From contig CM082586.2 in NCBI GenBank assembly GCA_040954595.2, forward strand, positions 5,022,001-5,086,000: a stretch of DNA of 64,000 bases, given 5' to 3'. The notes beneath the pieces are model-generated. The model ran no database searches. It saw nothing but the letters and a program-made list of their open reading frames with translations, and was not told the DNA's origin. This DNA comes from Balanoglossus misakiensis. Taxonomy: Eukaryota > Hemichordata. This document shows, piece after piece, positions 19,201-30,900 of the stretch; positions within the stretch are counted from its first letter, which is position 1, and the number at the start of each line of letters is the position of its first letter. A program made the translations under genes and the position numbers.

Positions 19201-21786
19201 CTTTAATAGAGATTTTTTGTCAGTCCTCAATAAAGACCCGTTGATAACGAAGGGCAGAATTTATAGACAGATGACAAATTCACCTTCTGCTGTTCTCAGC
19301 CTCATGGTGGCTCTCTCCTTTTCCGTTTTCACCATGTCCAGGTTGGAGTCTTTTCTTTTCAGGTCGATTCCTAGGCCATCAATGTCATTTTGCATTTCCT
19401 TAACAACAGAAAAGAAGAGATTTGATGGTGAATCATCTGTATATATCATACAGCTGTCTTATCTTTAATTTTATCTTTCCAGCTTTCATTTTGGCAAACA
19501 GCAAGTACAATTAATTTGTTATCTTAAAATAAAAAGAACTCACTCTTAATTTTCGCAACATCTTTTCAGCTTCTTCTGCCATTCTTGGCTGCATCTCCGT
19601 AGCTTTCCTGGCCTGTTCACGTGTGCATGGATGTCAAGGAATTGTAACCGAGATGAAATGCAAACAGATTTTCGAAACAGTTTTAAATGGGACAATAATC
19701 CATGAAAATTGTGACTTTTGGGAATGTTTTAAAACAAATTTCAGTTTGTGATGTACAATGGATATGTTACAATTCATTTCTGGGAAGAAAAAAATATCTC
19801 ATCTGACGATCATAAAAATTGGTCTGCACTGAAGTCAGAACTCAAATCAAACCACAGCTTGCACACTCTACAGAGGTTATATACCCTTCCACTGCCATGG
19901 TTTGGTCCAAATCTATTGCTTTCTATGGTAAAGGTGGACCTCTATAGAGGAAAATGGGGGTGGAAGGGTTAAATGGCTAGCACTGACATATTGTCTTCAA
20001 AGGATATAAAAAGTTGGCTTCCAATTCCAAAAAGTAGATCTGTTGTTGGAGATTCTTGATGTACTCAGCCTCCACATTATGAAGATCATTCAGACTCCGA
20101 TTGAGGGGTGATGTTTTCCTGTAAGTTGTAACACAAATGAAGGATAAATTATAAATTTTTTTATGAACCAACTGACTGTTAATCTCTGGCAATAATTATG
20201 GTACTTTGTACACCAAGATAAACCACACAGCGCATAAGAAATTTGGGTTAGTTGCAAATAAATTCTTATTTCCATATCAACCAAAAATTAGGGATGGTGT
20301 GGCTAGTACAAGTGTCCACACTTATATTAATTCTGGCAGTTGAAACTAATTCCAAAACTTTAAAAAAAGTTTCAACATTAAAGACAAAAATATATCACCT
20401 GGAATTTGTTTTAATTTAAAAAGTTTGTGATTCTTATCAAATGGACATATTTGCTTTCATAAATATTCAGTAATCCCTTCAGAGGGCTTTAATAGGTTTT
20501 GGGTAGCATGTGTTGCTAAGCAACAGGCCACCCTTTAGTGTGCTGCATTAAAAACTGGAACTTGTCCAAAGTTTAACATTAGCTCTAGTTGAAAGTTCAT
20601 GGTGCTACACACTTAAAGGGGATCTCTCGGTATGTAAAGTATGAACAAAGCCTATTGTTCTCTTATCAGAAAAGTGTTAAAGCGTACTTCAATCTTATCA
20701 TTTTGGAATAAACACCGATTATACAACCTTTGTTGCGAAAATACCCCCCAAAATTACAAATCGTGGTTGTACTTTACATTTCAATTTATGCGCTGGTATT
20801 CCTATTGTTACCGTGGGTAACAATTCAATCTTGCATGACCATGCATTCTTTGGTGCCTAGCTACCTCACCGTGGTAACGGAGCCTGAATGTCACCTGTGT
20901 CACAGATAAGTTGACTTTTAAATAGTAGAACATAAAGACAGTAAAACTTACGAGCCAGGATTGAAATTGACTGCTAGGTTACTCTTCTTGCCGAAGCTAC
21001 CAGATCGATTCAGTGACTCTGTACCTATACATAAGATACATTATGTAAGATATATGATCAAAGGGCCAATACAGATAACAGTGTAGTAAAGCACAGTTAA
21101 TTAAGTAAATAACAGTGGTTTTCTACAGTTAGCATTGATAACATAACATTACAAAATTAACTGTTTGGGCCAAACTTTGAACACAAATTTGGCATTAAAC
21201 TGATTTATGGATAGGTCAATGATCCAAAGTGACATACTAAGATTTGATATATTATTTATCCACTGCACAATAATACTTTTTGCATCGGACAAACTGTGTC
21301 CAACATGGCCTGTTGTCGATTCACCTGGGGTAAATAACTTGTCAATTTCATAACGCGCAACGTTCTTTTAATTAAAGGGTCGACTTTAAAGCTCCGTTAT
21401 TTCAACAATGGCGAGCACGGGAACACAATGAGTTTGACCCCTGTTCACTGTTATCCTAAACTTAAAGTGACAGATACGGGATACCCTATGCATAGTACAA
21501 TACAATAATAGTTGACAGTGAGTGAGGCCATCCAGCTCGCACACGGAAAGAATCGCGCGACCCTTGTAATAAACAGAAGTCTGTGGAGTTATTTCTTACC
21601 TTTGGGCGATTTCATACTATCCCTAAACCTCGCCATACTCGATATCGACGACATACTGCTGAATTTCCCGGCAAATCGCGCTTTCCCTTCAAAATTTAAC
21701 TCCGGGGAAGTGACGCTGTGACCAGTGGCAACATCACGCGTTGCATTGTGGGTAAAGGATAGCTGTGATGACCTTTCTTGGGTCAT
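16244..21786 (-). CDS. Coiled-coil protein of unknown identity, 12 coding exons, 532 aa
   Basis: Coding exons in transcript order: 21786-21600, 21024-20952, 20118-20008, 19622-19544, 19398-19284, 18995-18811, 18351-18196, 18056-17979, 17866-17783, 17329-17171, 16983-16816, 16447-16244. Phases match throughout, giving 533 codons. Ten introns are GT-AG. The intron 20007-19623 is AT-AC and only reads through with that splice. Residues 1 to about 90 are Ser-rich and basic (repeated S-S-I-S-S-M and L-N-R-S). From about residue 97 (N-V-E-A-E-Y-I-K-N-L-Q-Q-Q-I) to near the end the protein is Glu/Gln/Lys/Leu-rich heptad-like coiled coil, without transmembrane segment or enzymatic motif. It ends S-Y-S-P-D-Y-A. 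I cannot name the family. A ciliary or centrosomal role is an inference from X-box motifs in intron 2. An alternative start at Met45 (21654) is possible because a promoter-type motif overlaps the first codons. Confidence 0.88.
16703..16793. repeat. ~90-bp palindromic MITE-like repeat, copy 1
   Basis: Starts near taatcctttcacca and ends near gggggtgaaagggtta, so its ends form an inverted repeat. The interior contains 'ggttcagtccaaacctattg'. It matches three other segments in this window (near 17.4, 19.9 and 23.2 kb). It lies in an intron of the coiled-coil gene. Confidence 0.7.
17365..17457. repeat. ~90-bp MITE-like repeat, degenerate copy 2
   Basis: Shares the internal 'atggtttgg' and 'ttttctcaatggtatggttg' segments and the right end gaggggtgaaagggtta with copies 1 and 3. 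The left end is diverged. Intronic. Confidence 0.55.
17607..17780. repeat. Tandem repeat with five agccaatcag units
   Basis: Units of about 30-45 bp, each containing tagccaatcag followed by 'actcatcataacataacac' variants, some with an extra 'tacataaaa' segment. The array ends at the 5' splice site of the exon 17866-17783. The core equals a CCAAT-box sequence, but the intronic position argues for a simple tandem repeat. Confidence 0.8.
19155..19248. repeat. 94-bp foldback element with 26-bp arms
   Basis: The arm at 19155-19180 (gttatcaacacctctttatt...) is the reverse complement, with about three mismatches, of 19223-19248. The 42-nt loop has no ORF. It lies in an intron of the coiled-coil gene. 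It is either a short MITE or a structured hairpin. Confidence 0.65.
19623..20007 (-). other. U12-type (minor spliceosome) AT-AC intron
   Basis: On the minus strand the intron starts ATATCCTTT, the U12 5' splice-site consensus, directly after exon ...AACTTTTT. It ends ...TTCCTTGACATCCATGCAC, with a perfect U12 branch-site match (TTCCTTRAY). The branch A lies 11 nt before the terminal AC. Splicing joins TT|A into a Leu codon and continues the coiled-coil frame (A-N-F-L-R-E-Q). Without it the frame hits a stop within about 12 codons. Confidence 0.9.
19882..19971. repeat. ~90-bp palindromic MITE-like repeat, copy 3
   Basis: Begins tacccttccactgccatgg, ends tgggggtggaagggtta, and contains tttggtccaaatctattgct. 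It is the same family as the copies near 16.7, 17.4 and 23.2 kb. It lies in the AT-AC intron of the coiled-coil gene. Confidence 0.7.
20512..20524. promoter_or_regulatory. X-box-like RFX motif (GTTGCTAAGCAAC)
   Basis: A perfect 5-nt inverted repeat GTTGC/GCAAC with a 3-nt spacer, close to the RFX-factor X-box. It lies in intron 2 of the coiled-coil gene. Functional use is inferred only. Confidence 0.45.
20807..20878. promoter_or_regulatory. Pair of X-box (RFX) motifs
   Basis: 20807-20821 is GTTACCGTGGGTAAC, which fits the X-box consensus GTNRCC-N(0-3)-RGYAAC exactly. 20865-20878 is CTCACCGTGGTAAC, with one mismatch. Both lie about 0.8-0.9 kb downstream of the coiled-coil start codon, in its second intron. 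RFX factors drive ciliary genes in animals. Confidence 0.5.
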
Positions 21787-21978
21787 GGGTCATCACAGTT
21801 TTGGTTTCGGTTTTCTGTAAAACACAGTTCGATTTAAATCAAATCATACAGAAACTACTTTTAATCAAACCACGAGAGAAGGAATGACCAGTTTGCAATC
21901 CAGATAAGGTAAGAAATTAAAAGTCATGTTAAGGTTATATTTCCGGTCTCTGTAATTGAATTGTGGGTAATTTTCAAA
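21737..21978. promoter_or_regulatory. Bidirectional promoter between the coiled-coil gene and VPS11
   Basis: Only 192 bp separate the two start codons. On minus, 21754-21737 reads TACCCACAATGCAACGCG, which fits the ZNF143/STAF site consensus with one mismatch. A partial second copy (attgtgggtaa) lies at about 21959-21970 on plus. ATTTCCGG at 21939-21946 is an ETS/GABPA-type site. These motifs are typical of housekeeping divergent promoters. The ZNF143-like site overlaps the first codons assigned to the coiled-coil gene, so its true start may be further downstream. Confidence 0.65.
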
Positions 21979-24900
21979 ATGGCGTTCTTACAGGTGAGAT
22001 TTCATGTTATTAGTTGATCATTTGCCAATTATTGGGTAGTAGAGGGTGCGATCGTTGATCTATAGACGCTGGGAGCTAGGTATGGTATGAAACTATATTC
22101 CGAACAACTTATAAAATAAATAACACCGATACCGTGCATGAGATCATACTGATGACGACTGAACGGAGGAGGGGGTCCGCCTCTTTTCTTCCAGTGGCTA
22201 TCCATAACATGAGACTCAATGTGCTAGAACTCACTTCAAGAACTAACGGCGTCCACTAGATCGGAGAATGTACCATAGTCAGATCCTCAGTGTTTCCCTG
22301 CGTTATATGTTTGCCGTGATTTGACACATCAACCGTGGTGCCGCGGATGTTCTGTGGTGCCACGCCCCCTCCCTCTCCTTACTATGGACGGTGATGAAAG
22401 GGTCAGCCTTTACCCGGAACATCATTCAAGTGATCGCGCCGTCATAATGGGGTTTTGATCTTGTTTTGACCTTGTTAGTGAGCGACTTCAGATCACAGAC
22501 CCCCTCCTGAGCTTTTGAAACTTGAATGTCATGAAAACACTTTGCTGTCAGTTGCCTGAGTACGTTCACTTCTACTAGTCTCTCACCAATTGCATTGTTG
22601 TTTCAGTGGAGACGCTTCAATTTCTTTGACAAGGAATTAGTGAAAGATGAAACCGGTCAAATATTTGAAAAACTGAAGGTGAGTAACCAACACATCACGG
22701 GGGCCTAGCAATCTCTTGAATCAGAAATCTTTTTAGGTCATCAAAGACAGAACAACCTGTATTTGATGTTTGAACAGTAGTTTGAAAAGTATCATACATA
22801 CAATCTTGCATCAACCCATATATTTAGATAGTAGAACACGTACATCTTTAAAAGTTATTAAGATTTTTTTCTGTTCAGAGGGTCATGTACAGTATTCAGA
22901 TACTAGTAATTGCATTGTGATTGTATTCCAGGATATCAACATAGCAGTATGTGCAAGTGGGCGTGGTCAGATTATCGTCGGGGACTTCGAGGGCACTATA
23001 TACTTCCTGAACAGACATCTAGTTCTGCAGGCGTTCAGCGCCTACGAGATCCGAGTCACTCATCTCTTCCAACTCAAGCAACACAACATCCTGGTGTCTA
23101 TTGGGGTATGTATATTCTTGTCACAGTCCCTCATTTTTTCATAATCTTCTTAACCCTTTCACCCCCAGTACCCTCTTTAAAAGTCCAAACTTACCATAGA
23201 AAACAATGGGTTTGGACTGACCCAATTTTGGCTTAAGAGTGACTTAATGTAACTTTTTTCATTTTCATATCAACAGGAAGATGAACAAGGAATAAACCCA
23301 CTCATCAAAGTCTGGAATTTGGACAAGGTGAGTACATACAAACTCAGCTGAGATGAACTTCTGTAGCATTTTCACACTGATGCTGATGAGTCAGACACCC
23401 CCTGTCTGCCATCCCAGCTTCGGAAACCACAAGATAAACACAACTCTCTCTCTTTCCCAACCTCCTGGCAGGTTGACAGGATGGGAAACCCCACCTGCTC
23501 CAAGATCAGTCGGGCCATTCCGAGCAACAACAAACCAGTGCCGGTGTCGGCGCTCTGCGTCAGCGAGACCCTCAACATGATGGTGGTGGGATTCACCGAT
23601 GGAACTGTCACTCTTATCAAAGGGGACGTGCTCAGAGACAGGTGAAGTATACACCCCAGTCGTTCAACCAGAATGGCATTAATGCAGGGTGGGGGGTGTC
23701 CTCCTTTGCCAGAACATTTTGTGGGGATTCCACTCTGGCAAGGGGGACAGTAATATCTCCAACATTGGAGTGACATCATTTTAAGAGGCACTGGTCCCCC
23801 CCCCCCCCCTTGGCAAATTGCTAGTCGGTGCCAACATCCTGACAACGTCTTGTGGGTTGCATTTCCAGACACACCAAATCACGCACCATACACCAAGACC
23901 GGAGTCAGATCACCGGACTGGCCTTCCGACACACCCAGAAGTACACCACGCTATTCATAGTCAGCGAGTCCAATGTGTTGTCTGTCAACCTGACGGCCAA
24001 GGATAGAAAGGTAATCACTGATCCTTTTCAACCGATTACCTGCTTTTTTTTGTTTCAGTGACCTGATCAGACGATGGGTGAAACTTTGCCATGATATATA
24101 CGACAATGCGCCACAGAATTGCATATTATGAAATTTATGACCTCAAAGTCCTTTGCATTATTTTTTTTTTCAGTTCATTTCGTTTTCATTTCCAATCTGT
24201 TTCCAATGCAGCTGATTTTCATTCTGTTTCTTTTTTTCTCCCCCAGGAAATCTTAGACAGCCACGGCTGTCCTCTTCGCAGTAGTGTACTGTCAGACAGC
24301 ACACAAGATTTTCAGTATGTTGTTGCTAGGAATGAAGTAAGTTGCTGTGCATACTTCTGTGACATTTCATCCCTGCATCAAAGTGGACAGGTCCAACTTC
24401 ATCATCTAATCCAAGGGCATTGGACCAGACTATCATGGCAGAGTGGGTTAATGTGTCCCTCAATCTCTTTGCAGGCGGTGTATTTCTACCAGCAAGATGG
24501 TCGAGGTCCGTGTTTGGCGTTTGAAGGAGAGAAGCTGCTGGTTCAATGGTATCGTGGATATCTGGTGATCGTCAGTCGAGAAACTGCGAAACCGATTTCC
24601 AGGAATGCGGCTGGGTGAGTCTGGCTTCTATATTCCCTCTGTTTGGCATTGTATTTTCACTGGAATAATATTTTGTACCCAATTGGCAAAGAAATAGACC
24701 TGAGAAATGCATGACAATGACAAACCCCACCATTTGTATAATATTGGTGTGTGATACATGTACTTGAAATATAGTCTTCATTGTATGTGAAAATTCACAC
24801 TTCTATAATTGATTTTAGGCCCGCAGCTCGAACCATGAATGTAGTCACCGTATACGACATACAGAATAAGTTCATAGGTGAGTGAAGTCTTCATTTTCCT

Positions 24901-27900
24901 ATTCATGTTACCCTCATCAAAATAAATGCAAATTGTGTCAGCTAATTAATTGTGAGTTGTTTTCACTTTTCCCCCCAGCTTACTCGTCTCCCATAGCTGA
25001 TGTGGTTGATGTGCTGTGTGAATGGGGATCACTCTATGTTCTGACAGGGGACCACAAGGTGAGATTGGACAGTCCATTCAAAAGAACCTCTCCCCAAACA
25101 GTGAAAAAAAATAAAGTTTGTACATTATCTTGCATAGTTTTCGTAGAAATTACAATGATGTCAAATTCAGTAATGTATGAAATTATATGTAATGATAAAA
25201 TTTTGTTGTTTTTGGCAGTTATTCCACTTACAAGAGAAAGACACCCAGACGAAGTTAGAAATGTTGTTCAAGAAGAATTTGTATGTAATGGCGATCAGGT
25301 ACAGTAATTGATTGCTGATGGGTTTTTTGAAGAAAATAAAGAATGCAACCTTTTGTACATAGCTGTGGCTACATTGTCAGAATACTGTCTTGATATATTT
25401 AGGGGAGTTGTTGGAAATGTTTCTGCCTGAGTTGCATAAGTACTTTGCAACGCACAGTAAACACTAGATATCTAGTAATATGTGTTCTTTCTTGTTCAGC
25501 CTTGCTAAGAGTCAGCAGTACGACTATGATGGACTGATCGAAATATTTACACAATACGGTGACCATTTGTACAGCAAAGGTGACCACGACGGTGCAATAA
25601 CTCAGTACATACGTACGATTGGAAGGTTAGAACCTTCCTACGTCATTAGAAAGGTGAGTGATTCGTATTTTCAGTTCAGACTGTCGCCAGTGTCAGTTGT
25701 CCACTTATGGTGTCATAACACACAGACTGTCGATGCTGCAATGGTAAAATGCTAATGACTGATGAAATTTGACAAATTACTACACAATCACTCATAGTCA
25801 CTGAAAATTTCATGAATTTTTGAAATAGTTTGAACAGTGCAAAACAGTGGACTTTGGTGCTGCAGGTCAAAACCACCTCATTGAAATAGAGCAGTTTTTA
25901 GAAAAATAATAATTAGTTTCCCCTCCCCCTTCTTTTACACCAGTTCTTAGATGCACAGAGAATACACAACCTGACCGCCTATCTCCAAGAACTTCACAAA
26001 CAATCGCTAGCAAACGAAGACCACACCACGCTGCTGTTGAATTGCTACACCAAACTCAAAGATAACTCCAAGTTAGATGAATTCATCATGGTAAGGGAAA
26101 TGATCCAGTATATTTCAAAGGTCTGTTGTCAACATCTTTAGTGTAAAATGAGATACATGTATATTTTTACCAGCTGACGAGAAATTTCTCCCTTTTTTTC
26201 AGACAAAAGACAAAGTTGATTTTGATGTGGAAACTGCAATTAAGGCGAGTCTGCATTATTTGATCGTTGATATTTTTAAGCACACACAAAAAACTGCTCT
26301 TTTCTGTATGTCAAACTTATGCAACAATCTTGGATGTCTCTGAATTTGTAGTGTAATTTCTTTGTTCTTTTCAGGTATGTAGGCAGGCAGGTTACTACAA
26401 ACACGCGCTGTTCCTATCCGAAAAACACAACCAACATGACTGGTATCTCAAAATTCAACTGGAAGACATCAAAGACTACCACAAAGCATTGACGTACATC
26501 GGAAAATTAGAATTTGATGAGGTGAGTTACAATCACACACTTTCCCCCGTCGTGTCTCTGTTAAGATCAGTGAGGGGGTTTGCTATGAATTTCTATTATG
26601 CAAATAGTTATAGATACGGTAATGAGACTAATATGCAAACATGTATAATTAGAAGAGCTGACAGCTGTTTGATTTCAGAAATAATTAAATGAAATGTAAC
26701 AAAGTACTAGAATGTGAACTCTGGATAAAGGTTACTCCTCAAGAGATTCATTAGCATAAAAACACCTCGCACACCTGGCTGTATTCGATCTACATTTCTG
26801 TCTCAGGCAGAGAGTAACTTGAAGAAGTATGGGAAGACACTGATGAACGAGGTCCCGAAAGAAACTACAGATTTACTGAAGCTGCTTTGCACTGACTACA
26901 AACCCAGTAACGGTAAGTACTGATATGAAACTGTTCCAAGTGTACTCTGTTCAATTTAAAAATTGTACAGTGTCTTTAAACTCTCTTAAGATGGGTCCCT
27001 AGGATCTTTTTGCTCGTTGCTATGGGCCTTTATAGGACACTACACTCAATTTTGATCGAAACCGTTATGAACGTCCGACAAGGGGCTTGTAACTAGTTAA
27101 AAATACACACGATTGTGTGCACACCCCCTGTCTGAGTATGTTTACGGCAGCTACCGCCCGGCCATAGGCCGCCACGCTAATACGGCAAAGCAGCGGTCAG
27201 CGATAGCGTGCGCGTCCTGTAACCACAGTAACTGGATCGAACGCTAAAAATCCAATGTTTTGTACACAGAGATTTTGTACCGTTCACGAAAATCCCTAAG
27301 GCTTTTTTCACAGGCGACGTAGGCCAGCCAAATTTGACCTGCTTGTTGAGAACGCACTTCCGCATAGTGTGACGGATCGTTTTTTCGGTTTTCGTCGTGC
27401 TAAGAAGCGATACCAGTGGAAGAGTGCGTCCAAAAACACCCAAAATCGATGACTTTTTCAGGTGTGGTACGGGTATGCTGAAATCGTAGGATACAACGAT
27501 AATATTCGAAAACAAAATCCGCCACGATCTTCCCTGGTTCAAGCAACTAATGAATACGTATCAAGTTCGTTTTTGAGGTCACGGAATAAAAAGCCTTAGG
27601 CTTTTGAAATTTGACCTAACTAATTTGCATATCAATGGCGTCAGGGGGCGCGCGCTCACAATCGTGCGTATTTTTAACTAGTTACCAGCCCCTTGTTAGA
27701 CTCTGAAAACGGCTTAGTCCAAATCGGGGTGTAATGTCCTATAAAGGCCCATAGCAACGGGCAAAAAGATCCTAGGGACCCATCTTAACTGCATCTTAAC
27801 TTCTCCTGTTTCAGAACCATTGGTAGACCAAGATGCCATGTATGGATCCGTTCCAACAAGGACATCCCGAGCAAATGCTGAAGAGTTCATTCATATTTTT

Positions 27901-30900
27901 GTCAACAATTCCAGTCGGCTGACAGAATTCTTAGAGCTCATGATAAAGGTATGTTAACATAGGACAAGGAGTCTACCTGAGGTCATATATGTGTGCGTAA
28001 GTTTAATCCTTCATCCAGTATTTCTAAAGTGAGATGTGTACATATGTGTCTCGAACCCCGCTGTGGAATGGAAGTCACACTAACATAACTTTTCTATTGC
28101 AGGTTCAACCATCCTGTTCCCCTCTCATCTACAACACGCTGCTAGAGTTATATTTACAAAACTTACTACACGAGCGGGACAGTGAGAAGAAACTAACCAT
28201 GGAGAGGAGAACCTTAGATTTGCTGCAGAACACCGAGGTGAGTTGGGAAAAATTAAAAATTCAAGATTGAATCGGAAAGGATGAGTTGAAGGATTTCGGT
28301 GGAGGCAGTCAAAGATGTTGTGAAATTAATATAGTTTTCTTCAATGTGCTTTTTTTCAGGCTCAGTATGATATTGATCAAGCCCTGGTGCTGTGTCAGAT
28401 GCACAACTTCAAAGCTGGGAATCTCTACCTCTACGAGAAGGCAAAGTTGTTAGTACAGTCTTATGGTTTATTGTGGCATTTGACAGGTTTTATGTGCTCC
28501 TAGAAAATCCTAAAAGCACTCAATGAAACTCCTGGAAAAAATGGATGTATTTATGGGGAAAATGATTTAACCGCAGAGGTTATCATAGTATGCATTGCCC
28601 TCTTACACATTTTGCATTCTGCAAGATTCTCAACAAAGGTACTGTTTCTGTCTCTGAAATCTGTAGAACAGTCTATTGATCAGACTTGATACTTATAGAC
28701 TCATTACAGAAATTGTTCTGGTGTGAGGTTTCCGACACATTCTTTGTATTCACAAACAGATACCAGCAAATCATTCGCTATCACATGGAGAACGACGACC
28801 CTGAAGAATATGTCAACATCATTGATGCGTGCAAAAGATTTGGGTGAGTTCGGATCTCTGTCATAGTTTGCATTCTGTAAAATAATGGATCAGTCTACTT
28901 TCAATAGTTTGCTATGGATTCTCAGAAAAACAAAAGGATACAATTTCAAGATAGCATTCAAAATGATGTTGAGAGCATGTAAGGGAAACTGACAGGATTA
29001 ATCCAAAATAATTTTCCTTTTTCTGGATTTACAGTCAACAGGATCCCAGTCTGTGGGTCCAGGCACTGTCGTACTTTGCCGGCAAGGAAGAAAATTGCAA
29101 GCCGCAGATCATGGAAGTTCTGTCGCACATCGACAAGAAGAATCTCTTGCCTCCATTGCTGGTCATACAGACGCTGGCTCACAACTCCACAGCCACCCTC
29201 TCCGTTGTCAAGGTTACTATAAAAGCATTCTTAGATAGTGCAACTTCAAAGAAAATTCAATAAAACCATTCAAAGAAAATACTTGAGGCATTACTTTTTA
29301 AAAAATCGTCAAAAGTCGATAACAGGGTATGTGTGACTGTTGCTATCCGTATTGACTTTTCTCGTTTTGATCTCAGGACTACATCATCAGACGTTTGCAG
29401 CAGGAGAACGATCAAATCAATGAAGACGACAGACTGATTAAACAGTACAAAGAGGAGACGGAAAAAATGAGAAACCAGATCGAGGAACTCAAATCAAGGT
29501 ACATTTGGTAGAAAGGGAACAGGTTTTGTGTTGGATTTGTGTTGACTGTAATTTGAGAAGTTCCTTGGCTCCCACTGTCAGTAAGATGCAATATAAAGTC
29601 ATGTCCATGCCTTCTCAACATCATATCTTGTCATTTCTCTTTTCTTCTTTTCACAGCGCGAAGATATTCCAAGTTTCGAAGTGCAGTGTCTGCAATCACC
29701 CACTAGAACTGCCGTCGGTCCATTTCCTGTGTCAGCACTCCTATCACCAACAGTGAGTAGTTCATTTGATGTATTTTGGTTTCTACGTGTAGCTTGGACT
29801 GAAAGGGTTTACTCTGCAGGTGGAGGGCAGAGGCTTAACATTGAGTGTAGATGAATGTCAGAGCACCCTCCTTCCTGGACTGCAGATTTACTTGTGCCGT
29901 TGTCAAGCGTAATCCGGAATTCAGAGTGACTGTGTTGTGTTTCCTCCCCAGTTGTTTTGAAGGGTACGCGGAGAACGAGTCGGAATGCCCGGCGTGTATG
30001 CCGGAAAACCGGAAAGTGCTGGACATCATCCGTGCTCAGGAACACAGCAAGGATCTGCATGAACAGTTCCATCACCAGGTAAGGTCGAATGCAATGGTGT
30101 GTGTTGTCTGTCTGTGTCTCTGTGTTTGCGCACACGATGAGAGGCAGTTTCGGGAGAGATGTAAAGTCAACTTCATCTTGTTCACTGACTACTCCCCATT
30201 GCTTATCCATTTTGTAAATTTACAAATCTTAGACTAATATCACTTTGAAAATACAATTTCTTATTTTTATGTTGCAGCTTGAAAGAGCCACCGATGGATT
30301 TTCAGTGGTAGCGGATTACTTTGGTAGGGGTGTGTTTAACAAGGTGAGGAACTTCTGGGAACTTGTTTAATACACAAGTTTTGTGAGTTACAGGAAGTGT
30401 TACATATGATACTTCATGGATGCATCTGTTAAATATACATAGGTTGTTACTCAAGCTCCTGATAATCGTTTTTGTGCCCCAGAAAAAAAACGTTTTCTCA
30501 TTTTTTGGTTCACGTGTTGTTTTTTGTCCAGGTAACTCTGCTGACAGACCCGATGCCTGTAAAAGTGAAACCCTCACCTGTTAGGATTCCGGTAGACACG
30601 AGTGTACAGAGAGACATGCTTATAGGGCAGAAACCCACAACTGAGCAGACGACTTGGAGGTCAGCTACGGTGGAGACCAGTAGGACGCCCGCACAGCCAG
30701 TGCCCACCAGACAGCCGCCGCCGCAAAGTCATTACCAACCAAGTTCAAGTTCGAGTCCAAGTCGGCAGCCTGTATCCAGTTACAGCAGACAGGCGGCGTC
30801 GTCAGAGCCTAGCCAGCATCCGGCGCAGACCCATGCCCGACAGCCGATGCCGGATAAAAAGAGGCAGCCCGCACCGAGTCAGAGCAAGCCGCCAGTTTCT

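Noticed and set aside
27177-27542. 121-aa minus-strand open frame inside the TTAA element
   Set aside because: No transposase motif or similarity recognised, and it is too short for a piggyBac transposase.
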